The translations under genes were made by a program, and so were the position numbers. From assembly GCA_036563645.1 (NCBI GenBank), contig DATCMA010000028.1, forward strand, positions 1 to 64,000: a stretch of 64,000 nucleotides of DNA, in the 5' to 3' direction. Source of the stretch: DATCMA01 sp036563645 (GTDB lineage Bacteria > Actinomycetota > Actinomycetes > Mycobacteriales > Micromonosporaceae). The notes beneath the pieces are model-generated. The model was given only the letters and a program-made list of their open reading frames with translations. It did no database searches and was not told where the DNA came from. The stretch's first letter is position 1; each line of letters starts with the position of its first letter. This document shows positions 1 through 8,166 of the stretch, piece by piece.

Positions 1-102
1 GTGTGGGCGACCACTCTAGGATCGCCTCGTGGCGATCGATGCGGAGCGCCCAATGGCTGGGGATCGGACGGAACACCAGCGATCGGACGATTCGGGGTCG
101 GG

Positions 103-108
103 GACAAT
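103..108 (+). promoter_or_regulatory. -10-like box for leaderless dxr
   Basis: GACAAT lies 6 bases before GTG 115, the spacing that puts the transcription start at the first codon. The same box and spacing recur before the membrane gene at 22340. No clear -35 is visible. Inferred from sequence only. Confidence 0.4.
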
Positions 109-114
109 CCAGCG

Positions 115-1326
115 GTGACCTCGATCCGCGACATCGTCTTACTGGGTTCCACGGGCTCCATCGGCACCCAAGCCATTGACCTAGTCCGGCGCAATCCGGA
201 TCGCTTCCGGATCGTCGGGATCGGTGCCGGCGGAGGCAACGTGGAGCTGCTGGCCGCGCAAGCGCTCGACCTTGGCGTCGAGGTCGTCGGCGTGGCGAAG
301 GCGTCGGCGGCCCAGGATCTCCTGCTCGCCTTTTACGCCGAGGCGGCCAAGCGGGGGTACGCGACCGGGGACTTCCGGGTACCCAAGATCCTCGCTGGTC
401 CGTCGGCCATGGCTGAGCTCGCCGAATGGCCGTGCGACGTCGTCCTCAACGGGGTCGTCGGTTCGATCGGGCTCGCGCCCACCCTGGCCGCCCTCCGCGC
501 GGGTCGGACCGTCGCGCTCGCGAACAAAGAGTCGCTCGTCGCCGGGGGCCCGATCGTCCGGGCCGCGATGACGCGGCCGGAGCAGATCGTGCCGGTGGAC
601 TCGGAGCACTCGGCGCTCGCGCAGTGCCTGCGTGCCGGTCGGCGCGGTGAGGTCCGTCGCCTCGTGATCACGGCGAGCGGCGGCCCGTTCCGCGGCCGGC
701 GCCGGGAGGAGCTCGTCGGCGTGACGCCCGAGCAGGCGCTCGCGCACCCGACCTGGTCCATGGGGCCGGTCATCACGGTCAACTCCGCGACGTTGGTGAA
801 CAAGGCCCTCGAGGTCATCGAGGCGCACGAGCTGTTCGGCATCGCGTACGACGATATTGAGGTCGTGGTCCACCCGCAGTCGGTGATCCACTCGATGGTC
901 GAGTTCACCGACGGGTCGACGATCGCCCAGGCCAGCCCGCCGGACATGCGCCTGCCCATCGCGGTGGCGTTGGGGTGGCCGGATCGCGTTTCGGACGCCG
1001 CGCCGCCGGTCGACTGGACGCGCGCGCACACGTGGGTGTTCGAGCCGTTGGATGAGGTGGCGTTTCCGGCGGTGCGGTTGGCCAAACAAGCCGGTGCCGA
1101 AGGGCGCTGCCGGCCGGCGATCTACAACGCGGCGAATGAGGAGTGTGTCGCCGCGTTCCTGGCCGGGCGGCTGCCTTTCCTCGGCATCGTCGACACGATC
1201 GACCGGGTGTTGCAGGCAGCGCCCGATTTCGACGAACCGGGTACCGTCGAAGAGGTGCTCGCCGCCGAAGCCTGGGCGCGTGCCCGAGCCCAGGAGTTCA
1301 TCGCGGCGGCGGGGGAGGGAGCTTAA
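115..1326 (+). CDS. dxr: 1-deoxy-D-xylulose-5-phosphate reductoisomerase
   Basis: Converts DXP to 2-C-methyl-D-erythritol 4-phosphate with NADPH and a divalent metal, the committed step of the MEP isoprenoid pathway, in the cytosol. From GTG 115 it is 403 aa, normal for the family. The Rossmann motif GSTGSIG lies at residues 11-17; the NKES and VDSEHSA segments typical of the metal and substrate site follow. The frame is open to the left window edge (a GTG at 1), but recognisable DXR sequence begins at 115. A GACAAT -10-like box ends 6 bases before that GTG, so a leaderless start fits. The TAA stop shares bases with the ATG of the next gene, suggesting coupled translation. Confidence 0.96.
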   Translation: MTSIRDIVLLGSTGSIGTQAIDLVRRNPDRFRIVGIGAGGGNVELLAAQALDLGVEVVGVAKASAAQDLLLAFYAEAAKRGYATGDFRVPKILAGPSAMAELAEWPCDVVLNGVVGSIGLAPTLAALRAGRTVALANKESLVAGGPIVRAAMTRPEQIVPVDSEHSALAQCLRAGRRGEVRRLVITASGGPFRGRRREELVGVTPEQALAHPTWSMGPVITVNSATLVNKALEVIEAHELFGIAYDDIEVVVHPQSVIHSMVEFTDGSTIAQASPPDMRLPIAVALGWPDRVSDAAPPVDWTRAHTWVFEPLDEVAFPAVRLAKQAGAEGRCRPAIYNAANEECVAAFLAGRLPFLGIVDTIDRVLQAAPDFDEPGTVEEVLAAEAWARARAQEFIAAAGEGA

Positions 1327-2573
1327 TGGCGTACGTGCTCGGGGTGGCGCTCTTCGCCCTAGCGATCTTGGTTTCGGTGAGTCTCCACGAAGCCGGGCAT
1401 ATGCTCACCGCCAAGGCCTTCGGGATGAAGGTCACCCGTTACTTCGTCGGCTTCGGCCCGACGATCTGGTCATTTCGCCGGGGCGAGACCGAGTACGGCA
1501 TCAAGGCGATCCCGCTCGGCGGATTTTGCAAGATCGTCGGCATGACGCCGCAGGACGACGACGTCGATCCGGCGGACCAGCCCCGGGCGATGTGGCGGTT
1601 CCCGGTCTGGAAACGGACGATCGTGATGGCGGCGGGGTCGCTCACCCACTTCGCCTTGGCGCTCGTCGCGATCTGGCTCGCCGCCGTCTTCATGGGGTTG
1701 CCCAACCCGGATCTGCCGGCGAACGCCGAGGAGGCGCGCGAGGAACCGGCAATCATCTCCCTCGCCGACTGCGTGATCGTCGAGCCGACGCAGCGCTCGT
1801 GCACCGCCAGCGACCCGGCCAGCCCGGCCGCCCAGGCGGGCCTGCGTGACCGGGACCAGATCGTCGCGATCAATGGCGTCCCGGTCGCCACGTGGGGTGA
1901 GCTGCTCGACGTGGTGCGGCAGACGCCGCCGGGCAAGGCGCAGGTGGAGTACCTGCGGGACGGGGTGAAAGGCCAGCTGGAGGTGGAGCTGGCCGCGGTG
2001 CGCCGCGCGCCGCTGGACGACCCGGACGGGCCAGTGAGCACGGTCTCCGCGTTGGGGGTCGGGCTGCTGGTGGACAAGCCGGCGTTCGTCACGTACGGGC
2101 CGATTGAGGCGTTTGGGGCGACGGGCCAGTACACCGCGAATCTGGCGATGGGCACGCTCCAGGCGATGAAGCGGATCCCCGAGAAGATCCCGGCGCTGTG
2201 GACGGCGATCACCGGTGGCGAGCGGGACGTGGACACCCCGATCAGCGTGGTTGGGGCGAGCCGGCTCGGCGGCGAGGCGGTCGCGCATGAGGCCTGGGAG
2301 ATCTTCGTCCTGCTCTTCATCTCGCTCAACTTCTTCGTCGGAGTCTTTAACCTCCTGCCGCTGCTGCCGCTCGACGGTGGGCACATCGCGATCGCCTGGT
2401 TCGAACGAGCTCGGTCGTGGCTCTTCGCCCGGCTCGGCAAGCCGGATCCCGGTCGGGTGGACTATTTCAAGCTGATGCCCGTGACGTACGCGGTGATCTT
2501 GATTGGTGGTGCCTTCATGCTGTTGACCGTGACCGCGGACGTCGTCAACCCCGTCACGCTCTTCTCAAGGTGA
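1326..2573 (+). CDS. M50 site-2 protease (RIP, RseP/Rip1 family)
   Basis: Membrane-embedded zinc metalloprotease that cleaves transmembrane substrates such as anti-sigma factors (family role, related to RseP and Rip1). 415 aa from ATG 1326. The zinc motif HEAGH is at residues 21-25 inside the first hydrophobic segment. A PDZ domain lies near residues 165-245, and the second active-site motif LDGGH is at 349-353 in a late membrane segment, followed by a C-terminal membrane helix. It sits between dxr and ispG with overlapping starts, the usual actinobacterial order, so co-transcription is expected. The substrate cannot be told from sequence. Confidence 0.93.
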   Translation: MAYVLGVALFALAILVSVSLHEAGHMLTAKAFGMKVTRYFVGFGPTIWSFRRGETEYGIKAIPLGGFCKIVGMTPQDDDVDPADQPRAMWRFPVWKRTIVMAAGSLTHFALALVAIWLAAVFMGLPNPDLPANAEEAREEPAIISLADCVIVEPTQRSCTASDPASPAAQAGLRDRDQIVAINGVPVATWGELLDVVRQTPPGKAQVEYLRDGVKGQLEVELAAVRRAPLDDPDGPVSTVSALGVGLLVDKPAFVTYGPIEAFGATGQYTANLAMGTLQAMKRIPEKIPALWTAITGGERDVDTPISVVGASRLGGEAVAHEAWEIFVLLFISLNFFVGVFNLLPLLPLDGGHIAIAWFERARSWLFARLGKPDPGRVDYFKLMPVTYAVILIGGAFMLLTVTADVVNPVTLFSR

Positions 2574-2581
2574 GTGGCCAA

Positions 2582-3751
2582 GTGACCGCTGTCAATCTCG
2601 GTATGCCCACTGTGCCTCCGCCGCCGCTGGCGCCCCGCAGGAAGAGCCGGCAGCTCATGGTCGGCACCGTGCCCGTCGGTGGGGGAGCGCCGATCTCGGT
2701 GCAGTCGATGACCACCACGCCGACCGCCGACGTGAACGCCACCCTCCAGCAGATCGCGGAGCTCACCGCCGCGGGGTGCCAGATTGTCCGGGTGGCGGTG
2801 CCGTCCCAGGACGACGCGGCGGCGCTGCCGGCGATCGTGAAGAAATCGCCGATCCCCGTCATCGCCGACATCCACTTCCAACCCAAGTACGTCTTCGCGG
2901 CGATCGACGCGGGGTGCGCGGCGGTCCGGGTGAACCCGGGCAATATCCGCCAGTTCGACGACAAGGTCAAGGAGATCGCCGAGGCGGCGTCCGCGGCGAA
3001 GGTACCGATCCGCATCGGGGTTAACGCCGGCTCGCTCGACAAGCGCATCCTCGCCAAGTACGGCAAGCCCACGGCGGAGGCGCTGGTGGAGTCCGCCCTC
3101 TGGGAGTGCTCGCTCTTCGAGGAGCACGGCTTCCGGGACATCAAGATCTCCGTCAAGCACCACGACCCCGTGGTGATGATTCGCGCCTACCGGCTGCTCG
3201 CCGAGAAGTGCGACTACCCGTTGCACCTCGGCGTGACCGAGGCTGGGCCGGCGTTCCAGGGCACGATCAAGTCAGCGGTTGCCTTCGGCGCGCTCCTGGC
3301 CGAGGGGATCGGCGACACGATCCGGGTCTCCCTGTCGGCCCCGCCCGTCGAGGAGATCAAAGTCGGTATCGCGATTCTCGAGGCGCTCGGGCTGCGTGAG
3401 CGCGGCCTCGAGATCGTCTCCTGCCCGTCGTGCGGTCGCGCCCAGGTCGACGTCTACACCCTCGCCAACGAGGTCACCGCCGCCCTCCAAGGGTTCCCGG
3501 TGCCGCTGCGAGTGGCGGTCATGGGCTGCGTGGTCAACGGTCCCGGCGAAGCGCGGGAAGCCGACCTCGGCGTGGCTTCGGGGAACGGCAAGGGTCAGAT
3601 CTTCGTCAAGGGCAAGGTCATCAAGACCGTGCCGGAGTCCCAGATCGTCGAGACGTTGGTGGAGGAGGCGCTGCGACTGGCTGAGGAGATGGGGGCTGAG
3701 CTACCCGACGAGCTGCGCGGCGCGACCTCTCCAACCGTGACCGTGCACTGA
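2582..3751 (+). CDS. ispG: 4-hydroxy-3-methylbut-2-en-1-yl diphosphate synthase (GcpE)
   Basis: Iron-sulfur enzyme of the MEP pathway that reduces ME-cPP to HMBPP. 389 aa from GTG 2582; this start gives the usual actinobacterial opening before LAPRRKSRQ. An AAGG element lies about 11 bases upstream. GTG 2570 and ATG 2603 are in-frame alternatives. The N-terminal TIM barrel carries the QSMTTT motif. The C-terminal [4Fe-4S] ligands are Cys281, Cys284 and Cys316, with Glu323 in NGPGE as the fourth ligand known for the family. Last gene of the dxr-rip-ispG unit; a double hairpin follows the stop. Confidence 0.97.
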   Translation: MTAVNLGMPTVPPPPLAPRRKSRQLMVGTVPVGGGAPISVQSMTTTPTADVNATLQQIAELTAAGCQIVRVAVPSQDDAAALPAIVKKSPIPVIADIHFQPKYVFAAIDAGCAAVRVNPGNIRQFDDKVKEIAEAASAAKVPIRIGVNAGSLDKRILAKYGKPTAEALVESALWECSLFEEHGFRDIKISVKHHDPVVMIRAYRLLAEKCDYPLHLGVTEAGPAFQGTIKSAVAFGALLAEGIGDTIRVSLSAPPVEEIKVGIAILEALGLRERGLEIVSCPSCGRAQVDVYTLANEVTAALQGFPVPLRVAVMGCVVNGPGEAREADLGVASGNGKGQIFVKGKVIKTVPESQIVETLVEEALRLAEEMGAELPDELRGATSPTVTVH

Positions 3752-3778
3752 GGCACCGCCGCCCGCTTCGGCACCTCT

Positions 3779-3836
3779 CGGGGCCGCCACGGCGCGGCCC
3801 CGGCCGGCGCGTCGCCGGGGCGTCCCCTCGGCGACG
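3779..3836 (+). terminator. Tandem GC-rich hairpins after ispG
   Basis: Two stem-loops: CGGGGCCG (3779-3786) pairs with CGGCCCCG (3795-3802), and CGTCGCCG (3810-3817) pairs with CGGCGACG (3829-3836), with an inner GGG/CCC extending the second stem. No T-run follows, as is common in actinomycetes. Probably ends the dxr-rip-ispG transcript. Confidence 0.5.
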
Positions 3837-3908
3837 GCTCGTGGCTCCGCGCTCCTGTGGGGGAGAGGGCGGAACGTCCAGTGGCCCTGTGGCGCGGCCA
3901 ACTTCTGG

Positions 3909-3914
3909 CAGGCT
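3909..3914 (+). promoter_or_regulatory. -10-like box CAGGCT before GNAT start
   Basis: CAGGCT ends 6 bases before GTG 3921. The surrounding ten bases CTGGCAGGCT recur exactly before truB (24886-24895), suggesting a shared promoter type. Confidence 0.35.
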
Positions 3915-3920
3915 GGTGTC

Positions 3921-4760
3921 GTGCTGACGGTGCCCGTACGCCAGCTCGGAGAACGCGAGCGCGCGACGGTCGAGCGGCTCCTCGACCAGGATCCGTATGG
4001 GGCCGCGCAGGTGGCGGAGCGAGTCGCCACGCACGGCCTCTCGTGGTGGCGCGCGGAAGGGCGAATCTTCGGCTACGGGTCGCGGAACCGCGTCGAGTCG
4101 CTGTGCTGGGCCGGTGGACACGTCACCCCGGTGTGCGCCACCCCGTCGGCGGTGGCGGCGTTCGCGGAGCGCCTCGCGACCGAGCGCCGCAGCTGCTCGT
4201 CGATCGTGGGGCGGGCTGACGCGGTGCTGGGCCTGTGGGAACGGCTGGCCGACCACTGGGGGCCGGCGCGGGACGTGCGGTCCCATCAACCCCTGCTCGT
4301 CACGGACTCCGATCCTCCGGTCGCACCGGATCCCGAGGTGCGCCTGGTGCGCATGAGCGAGCTCGACAAGCTCTTCCCGGCGGCGGTGGCGATGTACACC
4401 GAGGAGGTGGGGGTCTCGCCGCTGAGTGAGGACGCGGGGCGCAGCTACCGTCGGCGGATCGCGGAGCTGGTGCGGGCTGGCCGGGCGTACGCCCGATTCG
4501 TCGACGGGGAGGTTGTGTTCAAGGCCGAGCTGGCGGTGGTCACCCGGCACACGACCCAGGTGCAGGGCGTGTGGGTCGCGCCGGCCTGGCGCGGACGGGG
4601 GGTGGCGACCGCCGCGATGGCCGCGGTGGTCCGCGACGCGCTGCGGCGGGTCGCGCCCACGGTCAGCCTCTACGTCAACGACTACAACCACGCGGCGCGC
4701 CGGGTGTACGCCCGCTGCGGCTTCCGGCCAGTCGGGGCGTTCGCCACCGTGCTGTTCTGA
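3921..4760 (+). CDS. DUF4081-GNAT family N-acetyltransferase
   Basis: Two-domain protein of 279 aa. An N-terminal DUF4081-like half (about residues 1-125) is followed by a GNAT fold (about 135-279) with the acetyl-CoA loop RGRGVAT and the late N-H-A-A-R-R-V-Y segment typical of these enzymes. The gene commonly follows ispG in actinobacteria; the substrate is unknown. GTG 3921 is preceded by CAGGCT with a 6-base spacer, so a leaderless mRNA is plausible. It is separated from ispG by tandem hairpins, so it probably has its own promoter. Confidence 0.85.
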   Translation: MLTVPVRQLGERERATVERLLDQDPYGAAQVAERVATHGLSWWRAEGRIFGYGSRNRVESLCWAGGHVTPVCATPSAVAAFAERLATERRSCSSIVGRADAVLGLWERLADHWGPARDVRSHQPLLVTDSDPPVAPDPEVRLVRMSELDKLFPAAVAMYTEEVGVSPLSEDAGRSYRRRIAELVRAGRAYARFVDGEVVFKAELAVVTRHTTQVQGVWVAPAWRGRGVATAAMAAVVRDALRRVAPTVSLYVNDYNHAARRVYARCGFRPVGAFATVLF

Positions 4761-4830
4761 TCGCGCAGCGGGCCGGTGTCGGTACCTCCCGGGCCAGCTG
4801 CTCCGGTCGGTGCCGCCGACGCGGGACCGG

Positions 4831-5628
4831 TCAGACTCCGACGGGCCGGGTTCGCGCGGGCGTGGCGATCCGCAGGTCGTCCTCGATGGTGGCGGCGGTG
4901 GCGAGGAGGTGGGGCAAGATCTCGCGGCGGATGTCGTCGACGGAGGCGCGGCAGGCGTGGATCGACACGCTGATCGCGGCGATGACGGTGCCCGCCCGGT
5001 CGTGAATGGGGGCCGCCACCGAGCGGAGCCCGTCCTCCAGCTCTTGATCGACGATGGCGTATCCCTGGGCGCGGACCCGCGCGAGCTCGGCGCGCAGCGC
5101 GGCGGGATCGGTGATCGTCTTCCGGGTGAAGGCGGGGAAGGGCGACCGGTCGAGCCGGGCGGCCAGCTCGCTCTCGGGGAGGTGAGCTAGGAGGACCCGC
5201 CCCACCGAGGTGGCGAACGCCGGTAATCGGGTACCGACGTTGATCGAAACAGTCATGATCCGCGAGGTGGGGACCCGACAGAGGTACACGACGTCGTTGC
5301 CGTCGAGGACGCAGATCGACGAGGATTCGTGCACTTGGGCGACGAGCTTTTCCAGGTGGGGCTCGGCGATCTCCGGCAGGGAGACGCTGGAGAGGTACGC
5401 GTAGCCGAGCTCGAGCACCCGCGGCGTGAGGGCGAATCGTCGGCCGTCGGTGCGCACATAGCCGAGGTCGACGAGAGTGAGCAGGAAGCGCCGGGCGGTC
5501 GCGCGCGTGAGGTCGCAGATGCGGGCCACCTCACTGAGGGTGAGTTCGGGATGCTCGGCGCTAAACGCCCGAATCACCGCGAGCCCGCGTTCGAGTGAGC
5601 GAACGAAGTGTGTCGTGTGATCGGTCAT
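4831..5628 (-). CDS. IclR family transcriptional regulator (PcaU/PobR-like)
   Basis: 265 aa. A winged helix-turn-helix lies in about residues 8-68 and an IclR effector-binding domain in about 80-250. The opening FVRSLERGLAVI resembles the PcaU/PcaR/PobR branch, whose known members sense aromatic acids and can act as activators. It is transcribed away from the ABC transporter that begins 676 bases to the right, and the shared intergenic region holds several inverted repeats. Regulation of that transporter is therefore the simplest hypothesis. The ligand is not determinable here. Confidence 0.9.
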   Translation of the reverse strand: MTDHTTHFVRSLERGLAVIRAFSAEHPELTLSEVARICDLTRATARRFLLTLVDLGYVRTDGRRFALTPRVLELGYAYLSSVSLPEIAEPHLEKLVAQVHESSSICVLDGNDVVYLCRVPTSRIMTVSINVGTRLPAFATSVGRVLLAHLPESELAARLDRSPFPAFTRKTITDPAALRAELARVRAQGYAIVDQELEDGLRSVAAPIHDRAGTVIAAISVSIHACRASVDDIRREILPHLLATAATIEDDLRIATPARTRPVGV

Positions 5629-5921
5629 CGCCCTACCCCACCTCCCGCCGCGACCGACCCTGTGGGGCCGCCTCGGCGGCGTCGCCCAAGGGTCCGCGGT
5701 GGTGCGCGTCGGTCGATGGTCGTCTCTGGCGGCGCACGCTACGGTGGCTCGCGGAAGGCTGTCAACGCCACGCCCTGACCTTCCGGTGTCGCTTTTGTGG
5801 CAGTCGCCGGGACCGCTGCCCCCGTCTCCGGGACAGTGTCGTCGTCACGACGCATATCGATATCGTTCCGGTAACAAATCTCGGATAGAACCCGAAAATT
5901 GCCGCGGAGGAGCCGCGTCGG

Positions 5922-5950
5922 CGAACCGGTGGTCCCCATCCACCGGTTCG
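5922..5950. promoter_or_regulatory. Perfect 11-bp inverted repeat
   Basis: CGAACCGGTGG (5922-5932) and CCACCGGTTCG (5940-5950) flank TCCCCAT. It could be an operator or an RNA hairpin in a leader transcript; the sequence alone does not decide. Confidence 0.4.
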
Positions 5951-6043
5951 GCGCGCTCCCGATAGGTCGCGTGGTCGGCGCGGCCGGCGGCGGCATATCC
6001 GCCAAGCTGGGCAAATCGCGGTCAGCCGGAGCTGCTGCGGGAG

Positions 6044-6058
6044 CGGAACGTGGTTCCG
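6044..6058. promoter_or_regulatory. Candidate IclR operator palindrome
   Basis: CGGAAC-GTG-GTTCCG is a perfect 15-base palindrome with a three-base centre, resembling known IclR-family boxes built on TGGAA/TTCCA arms. It sits about 145 bases upstream of the transporter -35 box, a position compatible with activation. Confidence 0.4.
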
Positions 6059-6203
6059 AGCAGGTGTGGCTCGGGGGCGTCCGCGGAGCGGTGGTTGCGA
6101 TGGGTGAGCACGGCGATACGTCCGGTGTGGCGGGGCGGTGGATCACGGCGGGCGAACCTCACAGGTGGCGCATTCCGCTCCTCGGTGGGGTGTTGGGGTG
6201 CCG

Positions 6204-6232
6204 TTGACGGGACGAAGGGCAGCCCCTACGTT
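6204..6232 (+). promoter_or_regulatory. Sigma-70-type promoter of the ABC operon
   Basis: TTGACG (6204-6209), a 17-base spacer, then TACGTT (6227-6232). This is the best -35/-10 pair in the window by eye. Transcription would start near 6239, leaving a leader of about 65 bases that is too short for a THI-box riboswitch. Confidence 0.55.
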
Positions 6233-6304
6233 CCACACGAGAACTTTGGTGCGGGACGCGTACACCTGCCTCCCTGTCACCCCACCCACCATCCAGGAGG
6301 TTCC

Positions 6305-7279
6305 ATGCGACGGTCCTTCGTCGCCCTTACCGCGATCGCCGCGCTGTTGCTGACGGCGGCGTGCGGGGGTTCGTCGGACGACGAGCCACAGAGCGAAGGC
6401 ACCACGACCATCAAGGTCGGAGTCATCCCGATCGTCGATGTCGCGCCGATCTACCTCGGTAAGGAAAAGGGATTCTTCGCCCGTCGGGGCCTCAACGTGG
6501 TCATGGAGAGCGGCCAGGGTGGCGCCGCCATCGTCCCCGGGGTGGTCAGCGGCCAGTTCCACTTCGGCTTCAGCAACGTCACCTCGCTGCTGATCGCCCA
6601 GACCAAGGGCGTTCCGCTGAAGGTCGTGGCCAATGGTGTCGCGTCGACGAACCGGGTCGGCGCGGACTTCGGCGGGGTCGTGGTCAAGAAGGAAAGTCCT
6701 ATTCGGACTCCGAAGGACCTCGCGGGCAAGAAGGTCGCGGTGAACACCCTGAAGAACATCGGCGACACCACGGTGCGCGAGTCGGTCCGCAAGGACGGTG
6801 GCGACCCCTCGAACATCAAGTTCATCGAGATGCCCTTCGCGAACATGCCCGCCGCGCTGCAGAAGGGCGATATCGACGCCGCCTGGGTGGTCGAGCCGTC
6901 GTTGTCGGTGGCGAAGGACATGGGCGCCCGGGTTGTGGCGTGGAACTTCGTCGACGCGGCCCCGAGCCTGACCGTCGCGGTCTACTTCACCAGCGAGAAG
7001 CTGGCGAAGGAGAACCCCGAGCTGGTGCGGAAGTTCACCGAAGCGATCAACGAGTCCCTGGCGTACGCCAACGCTCACCCGGACGAGGTGCGCGACGTCC
7101 TCAAGACGTACACCGACATCGACCAGGTGATTCTCGACGCGATGACCCTCCCGCTGTGGCCGGTTGAGATCAACCGCGAGTCCGTCGAGACGTTGGCGCG
7201 ACTCGGTCAGGCCGACGGGATCTTCTCGAAGGCGCCCGACATCGACCAGCTCCTCGGGCCCGCGACCGACAGTCAGTGA
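6305..7279 (+). CDS. NitT/TauT-type ABC transporter substrate-binding lipoprotein
   Basis: Extracytoplasmic binding protein that delivers a small ligand to the permeases encoded next. 324 aa. The signal peptide ends in the lipobox LTAAC with the lipidated Cys at residue 20. The mature part is an NMT1/THI5/SsuA-like fold (opening with IKVGVIPIVDVAPIYLG, then a GQGGAA loop). The strong site AGGAGG ends 4 bases before ATG 6305 and decides the start. Known relatives bind nitrate, sulfonates, thiamine precursors or aromatic acids; the ligand here is unknown. First gene of a four-gene operon. Confidence 0.9.
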   Translation: MRRSFVALTAIAALLLTAACGGSSDDEPQSEGTTTIKVGVIPIVDVAPIYLGKEKGFFARRGLNVVMESGQGGAAIVPGVVSGQFHFGFSNVTSLLIAQTKGVPLKVVANGVASTNRVGADFGGVVVKKESPIRTPKDLAGKKVAVNTLKNIGDTTVRESVRKDGGDPSNIKFIEMPFANMPAALQKGDIDAAWVVEPSLSVAKDMGARVVAWNFVDAAPSLTVAVYFTSEKLAKENPELVRKFTEAINESLAYANAHPDEVRDVLKTYTDIDQVILDAMTLPLWPVEINRESVETLARLGQADGIFSKAPDIDQLLGPATDSQ

Positions 7280-8166
7280 CGAGGCGAGGATCCGCGACAG
7301 ACGGTCGGTCCGCGATGACGGTGACGACGAACCGCCCCGCCGACACCGGTGATCCCGCGGTCGGCGGGGCGGGGAGCCGGGTGGGCGACAGCCGTCGGCT
7401 GCGCGGTGCCGTGCTCGGTGTCACCGGGCTGGCCATGCTCATGCTCGTCGTCGAGCTGCTGCCCCACACCGGCGTGGTCCACGAGCAGTACCTGCCACCG
7501 ACCAGCCGCATCCTCGCCGTCCTCGTCGACCAGCTCGGCAGCGTCGAGTTCTGGGTGGCGGTGGGGGAGACGCTGCGCGCCTGGGCGATCGGCCTGGCGA
7601 TCGCTGTCGTCGCCGGCGTCCTCGTCGGTATGGTCATCGGCCTGGTCCCGGCGCTGCGCGCGCTGACCGCCTCCACGATCGAGTTCCTGCGGCCGATTCC
7701 GTCGGTGGCCCTCATCCCCCTCGCCGTGCTGCTCTACGGCACCGAGCTGCGCTCCACGCTGTTGCTCGTCGTGTACGCCTCGTTCTGGCAGGTGCTGGTG
7801 CAAGTCCTCTACGGCGTCCAGGATGTCGATCCGGTCGCCGCGGACACCGCCCGCAGCTACCGACTGGGGGTGTGGGGGCGGGTGCGGTACGTGGTGTGGC
7901 CGACCGCCCTGCCGTACGTCATGACCGGGGTCCGCCTGGCCGCCTCGGTGGCGCTCGTCCTGGCGATCACCGCTCAGCTCGTCATCGGGTCACCGGGGCT
8001 CGGCGCCTTGATCGCCCGGGCTCAGGCGTCCAACGCCATCCCGCTGCTGTATGCCCTGGTCGTCGTCGCCGGTGTCCTCGGTGTGGTGATCAACCTGGTG
8101 GCGCGGGCGGCGGAGCGTCGGGTGCTGGCCTGGCACATCTCGGTCCGTCGGGAGGTGCCGAGGTGA
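7276..8166 (+). CDS. ABC transporter permease (SsuC/TauC family), first copy
   Basis: 296 aa from GTG 7276, which overlaps the previous stop by 4 bases; ATG 7315 is an alternative start. About six membrane helices with the BPD_transp_1 coupling loop in DTARSYRLGVWGRVRYV. It pairs with a second, different permease immediately downstream, so the channel is probably a heterodimer, whereas many NitT/TauT systems use one permease gene. Part of the SBP-permease-permease-ATPase operon. Confidence 0.88.
   Translation: MTRRGSATDGRSAMTVTTNRPADTGDPAVGGAGSRVGDSRRLRGAVLGVTGLAMLMLVVELLPHTGVVHEQYLPPTSRILAVLVDQLGSVEFWVAVGETLRAWAIGLAIAVVAGVLVGMVIGLVPALRALTASTIEFLRPIPSVALIPLAVLLYGTELRSTLLLVVYASFWQVLVQVLYGVQDVDPVAADTARSYRLGVWGRVRYVVWPTALPYVMTGVRLAASVALVLAITAQLVIGSPGLGALIARAQASNAIPLLYALVVVAGVLGVVINLVARAAERRVLAWHISVRREVPR

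Larger units (their letters stand above)
5629..6304. other. 676-base intergenic region between IclR gene and ABC operon
   Basis: No convincing gene. It contains the palindrome ATATCGATAT (5854-5863), an 11-bp perfect inverted repeat (5922-5950), a GGAAC-N3-GTTCC palindrome (6044-6058) and a sigma-70-like promoter for the transporter (6204-6232). The centre near 5840-5900 is noticeably richer in A+T than its surroundings. Confidence 0.7.

Noticed and set aside
1..114. In-frame extension of dxr to a GTG at position 1
   Set aside because: The added 38 residues do not resemble DXR proteins, and a -10-like box fits the start at 115.
6044..6058. LexA SOS box
   Set aside because: GGAAC and GTTCC arms have a three-base centre; actinobacterial LexA boxes need GAAC-N4-GTTC.
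6239..6304. THI-box or other riboswitch before the NMT1/THI5-like binding protein
   Set aside because: Leader of about 65 bases is too short and lacks the CTGAGA core.
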